A stretch of 64,000 bases of DNA from Leucocoprinus leucothites. Lineage: Eukaryota; Basidiomycota; Agaricomycetes; Agaricales; Agaricaceae. The notes under the pieces were generated by a model. The model saw only the letters and a list, made by a program, of their open reading frames with translations. It had not been told where the DNA came from and made no database searches. Positions 55,558-64,000 of the stretch are shown piece after piece (position 1 is the first letter of the stretch; each line of letters begins with the position of its first letter). The DNA is taken from NCBI GenBank assembly GCA_013368445.1, contig JAACJO010000001.1, positions 1,674,001-1,738,000 on the forward strand, in the 5' to 3' direction. Both the position numbers and the translations under genes were made by a program.

Positions 55558-58323
55558 ATGTCGACGTCTCGGAGGGCATCCGTGTCGGAAACGACTTCCC
55601 TTCTTGAAGAGTCACCCCCTTCTTATCATACCGCAAATGACGTCGACGAGGCAATCCCGGAACCAGAGGCCGATTCCGATCCTCAGCCTCTCAACCAGTT
55701 TTCAAGACGGGACATCTGCTGGATACTAGCAGGACTCTGGTCTGCAGTGCTTCTGGGCGCTTTTGATGGTGAGTTCACACCGACTTTTCTTTTTGTCAGT
55801 AATTAACCAGTTGCTAGGAACGGTCGTCGCGACATTGCTTACGCCCATTGGAAGCGAGTTTAATGCTTCAAACCAGTCGTCATATATCGCAACTTCATAC
55901 TTACTATCAGTATGTTGCTTTACCCCCTTATATGGTAACGTTTTTCCAGCAAGGTCAAGAATAAGCCAAACTCAAACGCTACCTTTAGGTCGCCTCGCGG
56001 ATATACTGGGCCGGAAGGGTGCGATGTTGCTGGCACTAACGCTCTTCGGTAAGTTTCTTGCATGGCGCTCTTCTACTCAGAGCAATCGCAAACAGGCAAT
56101 TTTACACCCGGTGTTGTCTTACCTGCTTTCCGGATTCTATTGACCCTGACTTCTCAGGCTCTGGTACTATCCTCTGCGGAATGGCTCCGTCAATGTCATT
56201 TCTCATAATCTCTCGAGCAATAGCTGGAATGGGCGGTGGAGGGTAAATTCGTGCTTGATGATCTTTCTCGGACGTTGATTCTATCTTTGAGTTTAGTGTC
56301 ATGACAGGTATTTTTCCCGAACAGCTGACGATGATCGATTGACCGACATGCAACTAAGTCTCAAGCATTACGGTTTCAGACTTCATCCCGCTGTCAGTGT
56401 CGCCAACCTTATTTAATTTTCTACCCTTAACATTTCCTACAGGAAACAGCGTGGGTTGTACCAGGGAATGGCGAACATGTAATTTATTTTCACGCTTCAT
56501 CCTCAATTTGCTAATCACGGGAGATAGATTGTTCGGGCTGGGTGCAGGGTTAGGAGGCCCTCTGGGTGGTTGGGTGAATGATACATTCGGCTGGTAAGCA
56601 GTTAGGGCCCTTTCAATGAGTTCCTACCCATGGCTCGCTTTATTATAGGAGAACTGCTTTTTTCATGCAGGCAAGTTCTCTGCATTCCTGAAAGGAAAGT
56701 ATCTGACATGATCGTAGGCACCAATTCTTGCTTTCAGCTTCATTCTTGTCATTGTCAAGGTTAACATTCGACTGCCCTCTGAAATTCAAAATCAACCGCT
56801 GTCAGAAAAACTGCGGCGTGTCGACGTACTTGGTTCAATCACACTAGTCATGGCTGTCGGATTTCTCTTGCTTGGCTTTAGTCTCAAAACAACGGAGGAG
56901 CTGGCTTGGTCTCATCCTCTCATCGCCTCACTCCTTAGCTCCAGTGTCGTTTTCGGCTTCGTATTTGTTTATGTTGAGAAACATTGGGCCCCGTATCCAG
57001 TGATGCCACTTCGTTTGATGACCCAGCGAACTCCGCTGGCAGTCTCTATCTCGAATCTACTTACCAGTATGACTGCCTTCTCCATGGTAAGTCCAACAAG
57101 ATCTTACTGTTTCCAAGCATCTAACTCCCCTCCCCCTTTTCAGCTTTACAACGTGCCATTAGTGAGTCGCCTGTGCTGGATCAGTTGGACGCCACCTAAT
57201 ATTGGTTCTCAAGTATTTCTCCGCGGTCAGACTCGAGCCAGCCGCGAAAGCTGGTGAGAGTAACGTTATATCATCTCCGATTTTCCGTTGACAAAGGACC
57301 ATCCCACAGGTCTTCATCTTTTACCCCACTCGGCAAGTTCCCTTCTTGGTCTATCTATATTGACACCGTAACGATTGAATCGCCTAAAGGTTGCAATTTC
57401 CACCGGAAGCGTCTTCGCAGGGTGGTAAGTGGATTAACGATACCTACCGAGACCGTTTCTTACCTTTCCATAGGATCATGAGGCGCACCGGAAAACTTTA
57501 CACGCTAACTCTGGTTTCATCACTACTGACTATCTTCGCGAGCACTCTTGTGTGCCTATGGGGACCTAACACATCCACCTTCCACTTATGGCTGGATCTA
57601 TTTCCGCAAGGTTTTGGAATGGCGAGTTTCATCACCAGCACCCTCATCGTAAGTGTCTCTCACCGCGTTGAAGGGACGTGCTCTCAGCTTTGGAAATTAT
57701 AAATCAGGCAATGATCGCGGGTGTTTATAGGGAAGACATGGCCGTTGCTACAGGAAGTGAGCGTAACTGGTACTGATTTCCTTGATGTGCCGCTGACAAT
57801 TTCTAGTTACCTACCTGTTCCGCACAACCGGTCAAGTGTTGGGTGTTAGCTTGAGCGGTGCTGTGCTTCAAGGCGTACTCTTGCAGCGTCTGAGGGCTCG
57901 GATAACTGGTCCTGGTGCAGATAAGGTTTGGTTTCTTCCGTGCGAATAGATCTTTCATCTTGACCAATCTTTATCAATCGCTCTAGATTATTTACTTGAT
58001 TCAGTGAGACGTTTCTTGAATCACGCGTTGGCATGACAAGAGCTCACCGGTGTCTTTTCATAGGCATACCACCGACATCATACCCACTTTGGATCCGGTG
58101 ACGCGACAAGCAGCGGTGGATTCCTATGCCGACGCTTTACGTGTTGTTTTCATTTGCCAAGTGGCAATTAATGTTTGTGGTCTGCTCGCATGTCTACCCA
58201 TCCAAGAAAATGCACTTCCGTGAGTATTGGATGATACCTCAAAGGAACACCCACTCAAGAGCCAGCTCTAGCTCCACCCCACAGAGTCAGGTTCGCCATA
58301 GCACGGAGAACGAAGAAAGCTAA
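55558..58323 (+). CDS. MFS transporter, DHA-type exporter (VBA-like)
   Basis: A 14-helix-type major facilitator with proton antiport, of the kind that exports drugs or loads basic amino acids into vacuoles. MSTSRRASVSETTSLLEESP opens a polar tail with a dileucine-like ETTSLLEE. Helix 1 is DICWILAGLWSAVLLGAFDG. The family motifs follow: TVVATLLTPIGSEF, ATSYLLSVCCFTPLYG, GRLADILGRKGAMLLAL (loop 2-3), APSMSFLIISRAIAGMGGGG, GLGAGLGGPLGGWVNDTFGW, VMAVGFLLLGFSL and HTTDIIPTLDPVTRQAAVDS. The intron at 57333-57389 uses a GC donor (GCAAGT), joining LHLLPHS to VAISTGSVFAGW and then IMRRTGKLY. With it the frame is intact. The end is RHSTENEES. Substrate unknown. Confidence 0.87.
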
Positions 58324-58558
58324 AATCATTAGAGGCTTTAAGACGTTGCATAGGATGTATTTTAGTCATTATTAACTCCTTTGATTCAAGGGACTGTACA
58401 ATGCACGCTTTCACAATCTTAAGGTGTTCTTAGGCTTTAGGGCTCAAGTCTAGGCTTGAAGCACAACTCGTCAGGCGAAAAAAGTCAATTACACTGGAAA
58501 CCACCAGTATTTAAAGTTCCACATTCTCTGCCAACTGGCTATGAGCATTTAACATTGC
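58324..58558. other. Short 3' intergenic spacer
   Basis: The 3' flanks of two converging genes; nothing further seen. Confidence 0.4.
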
Positions 58559-58795
58559 TCAATACGGATGTTTCTCCTCCATCCATCTCCGTGGTCGTTT
58601 CATAACCTTCACTGGGCCCTCTGACACCATCGACTCCTCTCCACTGTCCATAAATCTATCTTTGTTGGCCCTTGCAGGGCATGGCAGAATGTTGGACGCG
58701 GAGACAGTAACAACAGAAGCAAGGAAAGTGAAGCCGAAAAGCGAGGACACGAAAGCGCGGCGCTGCGTGAGGCGAAGGACTCTATACATCGACAT
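58559..58795 (-). CDS. Small single-pass membrane protein, unrecognised
   Basis: 78 residues from MSMYRVLRLTQRRAFVSS (an in-frame ATG at 58843 would add 16). A basic N-terminus leads into one hydrophobic segment, FGFTFLASVVTVSASNILPC, then a polar basic tail, PVKVMKRPRRWMEEKHPY. The layout (short Arg-rich N-terminus, one helix, charged tail) fits a small inner-membrane or ER protein. I cannot name a family. It is divergent from mitochondrial uS14 with about 320 bp between starts, which weakly hints at a mitochondrial role. It could be a chance frame, but the sharp hydrophobic and basic pattern argues for a gene. Confidence 0.5.
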   Translation of the reverse strand: MSMYRVLRLTQRRAFVSSLFGFTFLASVVTVSASNILPCPARANKDRFMDSGEESMVSEGPVKVMKRPRRWMEEKHPY

Positions 58796-59117
58796 TCTAT
58801 AGTCCTGTCGTTTCAACCCATTCATGAGTTCACATTCCTTCAACGATGAAATTCACAAAGAGTGAGGAGAACGTACGCTTTTATGCAATGCCCATGACCA
58901 CGCTGAATAGCTAGTTCAGCTAGTGGTGGCTCTAGACGAGACGAAATTGCTCTGTGCCAAAACTTTCCGGTTTGCACCGTTCAATGCGGAGTCTATTTGG
59001 TCGTGTGTTCGCGTTCCCATCAAACTTCGGGCTCAGTTTCCAGATCATTCACTGCTCCGCTGTCTCACAACACTCGTGCCTACCTTCTAACCGAAAAACC
59101 CCACAAACACACGCGCC

Positions 59118-59475
59118 ATGGGGGGACACATTCGAGTTCTACGAGATATGAAAGCTCGCCAAGGGTTCGCCGCCAACGAAATCGTGCGCCGGGCGTACCT
59201 GTACATTGCTCGGAATGAAACTCTACCCCCTCAAGCTCGTCATCAAGCTCAACTGCAGCTCAACTCATTTAATCGATTCACCCGACCTACAACAGTGAAG
59301 AATCGCTGTATAGAATCCGGAAGAGGACGAGGTGTCATCGGCGAGTTTGGCCTGTCAAGGGTATGTGAATTATGCTACTGGATGAACCACATGAGGCTGA
59401 CTTACTTTGTAGTTCCAATTTCGCCTGAAGGCTCTGAAAGGGGAGCTACCTGGCGTACATAAAGCTAGCTGGTAG
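59118..59475 (+). CDS. MRP2: Mitochondrial small ribosomal subunit protein uS14m
   Basis: Mitoribosomal S14. Two exons, 59118-59360 and 59413-59475, give 306 nt and 101 residues, a normal length. The sequence reads MGGHIRVLRDMKARQGFAAN, then RRAYLYIARNETLPPQARHQ, QLQLNSFNRFTRPTTVKNRC, GRGRGVIGEFGLSR and, across the intron, FQFRLKALKGELPGVHKASW. The block from TVKNRCI through GRGVIGEFGLSRFQFR is the S14 signature, and the C-terminal ASW is typical. The yeast name MRP2 is given by orthology. No separate presequence is obvious, as in many S14m proteins. Confidence 0.93.
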
Positions 59476-59766
59476 CCCTATGGTATGCCTTGACTTTGCT
59501 GCTCCAAGTGTTGAGCTCAATGATGTCCTCTGTAGTATAGACTACGATACTGTCGAGTTCTGATATTGTTGGACCTTGTTAATGGCCTTCGAGAATGGGC
59601 GGAATGAGTTACACTATTTTTATTTACTTTTGAAGCTATATACTCTGTCCATCGAAACAAGAGTCCATAAAAACATTAACGATACAAAAGACATGAAGAG
59701 AAAGTGCACAACTTTAAACATAAGGTCTCCTAATATAATGGGAGATTTAAGAGTCACCGTAGCCTA

Positions 59767-61583
59767 TCAAGAAGCTGCAGGAGCTGCATCACTACCAGTT
59801 AATTCGCTGAGGCGAAGCTCCGATTCTCCTCGTTCCTTCCGCCAACGGTTCGAAATATTGAGCGTAGCTTGATCTATCAGGAACCTGGAGTCATTTTTAG
59901 TCAAAGCGAGGCGCTTCTTGCAGAATATTGGACACACGGACCCGTATTTCCGAAGGAACGGCTCACTGATCTCCCAATTGCTGTGGGCCAATACATCATC
60001 ACCGTGTAGCACGATGCTCCGTCGGTAGTCGATTAGGCAGTCCGGAAGGCTGTAGCGAGCTGAAACGAGAAATTAGTGGTTGGTGTTTACGAACCTAAAT
60101 AGACACTTACCTCGTAGAAGAATCATACGATCCCGCAACTCCGGATGGAGTATGTTATCCATGACACTCTCTAAAGAAAAACATCATCTCAGGTATAACA
60201 TTAAATATACACCAGTGACTCGCCATGTGGTACCGTTCTTCATGAGAACGTCAGTAACCTGGTGAATATGAGCGAAAAGCCGACTCACTTCTGAACCAGG
60301 GTTGGTCGTAAGGACAACGGTAAGCAATAGTTAGGGTTACGCTTAAAATTGTCAAGATGATATCTGGGGGGAAAATGAATGGCAGCCATCATATCAAAAC
60401 AAGACATCCATACTGTATAAGTTTATACGCCTCGTTCTTGTTTGGGTCATCATCAACTTCCAACTCGTCTGAGTTGTTTGTAGTGCTTGATCCAACACGC
60501 TGCTGTTGCGAAGAGCCAGATCGCGATGACGAAGAATCAAAAGCAACAGTAGAAAGGGGTGATTCCATCGCCATGTTGACGTTGGAAATATAGGTTGACT
60601 GGTAAGGTTCCGTATTGGAATTAGGGGCCGTATTATACGGAGAAGAGGTACTAGTAGTTGGTGATTGGTGCATGTACAGGGGAGAAGCATTTGGTCCTCG
60701 TATCAGCTCTGAGAACACTCCATTACGTTCTTGAGGTCGTGTGGTAGGGCTATAGCCAGCGGGGATGGAATGATTCATAGAGACAAGAAGAGGATATCCG
60801 TTGGTTTGGTCGCGCTCAGGCTCATCGCTTCTAGACTTCTTGCGACTGCCCGTAGCCTCGTCTTCCACCGAGCGCTTCTGACCCTGTAGCTGGGAGCTAC
60901 TTGGTTCGCCGGAGCCAGTAGTTTTTTTGCGACGATGATAGCTCTCCCATGCCGTATCTGTTTCAGACTTGTTAACAAAGTCGTTGAAATCCGCGAGGTC
61001 CCAACCGAGCTTGGGCAACAGCCCTCCAGCCCCTTCACCAATAAAACCAGCTAGACTGCGGATTAGGCCGCGAAGAGTATGGTTCTCAGCCATGAGGTCT
61101 GTGTCCATCAGATGAAGGATATTTGGAGCTTAATAGATAGAACTAACCTTTAAGAATGTTGCGCATCTCTCCAAGAGCTTCATCTTTGCCCCCAGAAAGA
61201 ATCTCAACCCGTGCTTCCAAGTCACGTATCTGGCACGAAAGTTGAGTCGTGTGGGACTTGACACCAAGAACCGGTAACAGACCCTTTGCTGTTTCCTAAG
61301 ACGGAATTCTCGCTGAGCTATGCGATTCTGGTCCCGGCGAGCAGCCTGCGAGCTTGAGAAGAGGTCAGCGACGAATGGGTGTTGAGAGTAAAAGAGAATC
61401 ACTTTGGGTTTTTCTTCCGGCCTGGCTTACCAGGAAGATTTGGCCCATCGCCGGCGTGTGACTCGAGGTCGAGGTCGGAGTCCTGGGCTGGGTGGTCGAC
61501 ATATTAGCAGGTGAAAGGACCACAAGGCTCACATCAAGGTCACCAGATACACTGCGGTCTCTCGCTTCCTTTGATTCAGGCAT
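59767..61583 (-). CDS. bZIP transcription factor with C-terminal DUF3425-like domain
   Basis: Fungal AP-1-like regulator. The start MPESKEARDRSVSGDLD at 61583 is followed by an intron whose acceptor lies 14 nt into the apparent MSTTQ reading frame, so the mature N-terminus continues DSDLDLESHAGDGPNLPGKP and GRKKNPK. The basic region AARRDQNRIAQREFRLRKQQ has the N-x7-R-like spacing of bZIPs, and the zipper continues RDLEARVEILSGGKDEALGE and LMAENHTLRGLIRSLAGFIG. A conserved GGLLPKLGWDLADFNDFVNK block follows, then a disordered Ser/Thr/Asn-rich centre. The C-terminus holds NILHPELRDRMILLRARYSL, PDCLIDYRRSIVLHGDDV and NWEISEPFLRKYGSVCPIFC, matching DUF3425. Target genes unknown. Confidence 0.9.
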
Positions 61584-61836
61584 GGAGGTCAGTCAAATGA
61601 GCTTACGAGTACAACCATCTCAAGACCCCGGCTATATCCCGGTACAAACACTGAATAACAAAAAAAATATTATTATTATTGCACTCTACACAACGGCTCA
61701 GCAACTGAGCGTTGTGAGCCGAGCAGCGTTCTATTATGCCTCTCTCGCCGCGGGCTGTTCTGGCAGCATCACCTCCTTTCATATACAAACAAATCGTTAC
61801 AATGTTTCAGTGACACCTAGTAGAGTGCATTTCCAT

Positions 61837-62149
61837 CTATCGCGCCTCAAACTGCACCACTACACTCAATGAACAAACGGCAAGCACAGACTTCTGAACA
61901 GTAATACTTACTGCGTTTTGTGCGCTTTTTGTACATGATCCGGTGGCCACATTCCCGACAACGTATAGGTTCCCGGGATTTTATTTCATTTTTTGCACCA
62001 CAGTCTGTACCTCATCAGCACTATCCTGAATGACCAACTCTTCGCAAACACCTACCAGCGCAGATGTACTCCATCTCCTGTCTCGGCGCCGGAATGAAAG
62101 TATTGCTGTTACCGTAACCGCCAGGATTTCCTGTTTGCTGCTGATTCAT
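61837..62149 (-). CDS. RPC10: RNA polymerase I/II/III shared subunit RPABC4 (RPB12)
   Basis: The small zinc-ribbon subunit shared by all three nuclear RNA polymerases. Three exons (62056-62149, 61912-62004 and a last one of only 23 nt, 61837-61859) total 210 nt, or 69 residues. The N-terminus [20 protein letters not shown] is a variable leader. The zinc ribbon is [20 protein letters not shown] and [16 protein letters not shown], with two CxxC pairs, followed by MVQFEAR at the very end. This ending matches the family exactly, which confirms the short last exon. No open frame here is long enough to be called by ORF length alone. Confidence 0.95.
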
Positions 62150-63000
62150 GGTGAATGGAGTGCAGGCTGAAGAGCTGTTGTGATTTGTTTGGTTGAGATC
62201 GTCGACACATTCTGGTTTAATTAGATGGCGTTGGTGCCTTGTTTCTACGAATAGCCCGGGTTGCTTATATATTCTGCATTCTACCGGTCACTGGCACATT
62301 GGCAACCAGAGAGCACATACCCCGGAATAGAACCTGACACTTGATGATCTCTTGGGCAAGGAAACCAGGTAACTGTGCGATTTGATTCAACAATCATACT
62401 ACACCCGCTGTACTGGTATTGTTGTTATAGGTCATCTCTCTGTCTGGTGTACCTGCCATGGGTGGTCGCATTCAAGCAGACAGATTTCCTCCCGTTGCCG
62501 CTTCCAGAATTTCTGACATTTCCTTCTTTCTGATCTGCCGTACTCAGAATTGTCACCTGTAAATCGTCTCTTAACTACCACTTTCAACACGATCTCAGGG
62601 TTGGGCTTTTCCAGGCTTTCCCTCTTTCTGCCTGTAGCTTTGGCCTCTCTCGAAAATGCAATGCGGTCATAGGAACGCCCGTACTCCGAAACTATACAAA
62701 GGTACCGTTCGGACTGACTATCCCACCGCTCAAAGCAGCGATGGCATCATGCTCGTTTCGGTTGTCGTTCCAGAAAAAGCAACATGCATCTCCTTGCCGA
62801 CAGCACAGTCTTTACAACAAAGGATCCCCTCGAGGAGCTGGTAATTGTAACGGATCCATGATCATGACAACACCACCGTGGGCTGTTTCTAAGGCATTTA
62901 TCCTCCTTTATATGACTGAGTCTTCGCATCTCAACCCTCTCCCCAAGGTTGTCTGTTCCCCCAAGTCTCTGTATCTCATATCCCTCGTTAATTTTCCACA
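62150..63000. other. Intergenic region upstream of the Ser/Pro-rich protein gene
   Basis: Promoter for RPC10 on the left and, on the right, a pyrimidine-rich leader for the plus-strand gene starting at 63001. No gene recognised. Confidence 0.5.
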
Positions 63001-63863
63001 ATGACGTCCCTCCCTTCTTTCATTGAGCTCATGGAATCTCTTGGTCTTGAACAGACATCCCATTCACCTTCACCGGAGCTTTCGCCCTCCCTTTCGCCGG
63101 TGTCTTCCCCTTCTTCTTCACCTCAACTTGGTGATACTGCGGTACCTTCACCTCTGAGGTCCAGATCTAGTCCGTCTCTGAGGGACTTTTCTCCTCGACA
63201 CCGTACCCCTAGATACTCTCCCTATTCCGTGAGTAAATCACCCTCTCGAATAACGTCATTTTAGTAATTAACCTGAAAATCAATTAGTCTTATACTCGAC
63301 GAGGAAGCACTTCTTCCTCATCGTCTTCCGATCTCGAGTCAACAAAACCAGTGAGTAAATTGCCCGTATTAACTGGTAGTAAAAACACAGGGCTCATTTC
63401 CAATTCTGTAACTTTTCAGTCCTCTACATCACCCTCTCCCCCGTCTCTCCGCGCCAGACGATCTCGCAACCAACTGACTGTAAACGTCTACGGTTCCACT
63501 TCCGATCTCCCAGCATATACTCCAATCTCCAGCTACCTTAGACGCAAGACTCCTGGAGCGTCCCCAACATCACCAGGTTTCCCTCGCTCTGTAACATATG
63601 AGTCTGCCGATATCACACTCCCAATCTTACCCTCTTTTCCAAGCCCCGCCAGCACTGAATCCTCGTTACCCGAGACGCCTCAACCGGATGTCAGCTCCTC
63701 GCCCCGATCGTTTGACAAAGCTATGATCGCCACTGAATCCACCGAAGCGCGATCTCCAAGAACTCATCGTCGGTGGCACACTGGTGTCAGAATATCAACG
63801 CCACCTTTTTCGGCGGGATTCGATGATACCCACCGGCGACGCCTCGTTCCCCATCTTGTTTAA
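63001..63863 (+). CDS. Ser/Pro-rich intrinsically disordered protein
   Basis: Three exons read in frame from MTSLPSFIELMESLGLEQ. The first intron follows TPRYSPYS and the second follows SDLESTKP. The protein (about 250 residues) is dominated by Ser and Pro, with many SP dipeptides and basic patches such as SPSLRDFSPRHRTPRYSP and RARRSRNQLTVNVYGS. No domain, signal peptide or membrane segment is seen. The short N-terminal helix SFIELMESLGLEQ may be a binding motif. Many SP and RxxS sites suggest phosphorylation by cell-cycle or AGC kinases, which is inference. The end is HRRRLVPHLV. Not a family I know. Confidence 0.65.
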
Positions 63864-64000
63864 TCATTCCTTTTATATTGGACCTATACTTCTTTCTTAA
63901 AGTTGTGTTTCATTCCCCTCGTTTGCGTTCCTCATTGCATTTGGACTTTAAAAGCTGTAATATTGGCACACTTATTCGCATTCGTTCTTACAACCTCCAT

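Overview
The window is nuclear DNA of a filamentous basidiomycete, most likely an Agaricomycete. Nearly every gene is broken by several 45-65 nt GT-AG introns. Housekeeping genes are tightly packed, often as divergent pairs sharing 150-500 bp promoters. The recognisable proteins (GH105, Dal5-type MFS, bZIP with a C-terminal DUF3425-like domain, FPK1/NRC-2 kinase) are fungal families. No phage, plasmid, CRISPR or clear transposon was seen. The species cannot be named from the sequence.

Layout. 1-222: 3' end of an unrecognised gene. 345-6936: three proteasome genes, PRE3 (beta1), RPN12 and PRE10 (alpha7). Here a PRE3/RPN12 bidirectional promoter of about 0.46 kb is present twice, flanking an insert that holds a frameshifted CDT1-like pseudogene and an alpha/beta hydrolase lacking its serine nucleophile. 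7105-10077: NUP82/NUP88-type nucleoporin. 10242-16400: Dal5-family transporter divergent from a GH105 hydrolase, then a probably disrupted P450. 17357-25836: NIPA-type Mg transporter, SEC12, TAF9, ISU1 and PRP31. 25837-31163: gene-poor. 31164-33503: stress-type CAMK kinase with CRE motifs upstream. 33504-37708: gene-poor. 37709-42304: Tctex-1 dynein light chain, PEX11-family protein, a small membrane protein and a TVP38/DedA protein with a one-base frameshift. 42305-46709: gene-poor. 46710-53164: HSF-type regulator and FPK1/NRC-2-like AGC kinase. 55558-58323: DHA-type MFS exporter with a GC-AG intron. 58559-63863: small membrane protein, mitochondrial uS14, bZIP regulator, RPC10 (RPB12) and a Ser/Pro-rich disordered protein.

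How the genes relate. Most are unrelated housekeeping neighbours. Two groups look functional: the proteasome cluster, whose promoters share an ACGCGTCA motif, and the divergent GH105/Dal5 pair, which looks like a degradation-plus-uptake unit for pectin-type oligosaccharides. No wholly new system was found. The most notable structure is the duplicated proteasome promoter, in which each copy has kept only the start codon of the gene it still drives.
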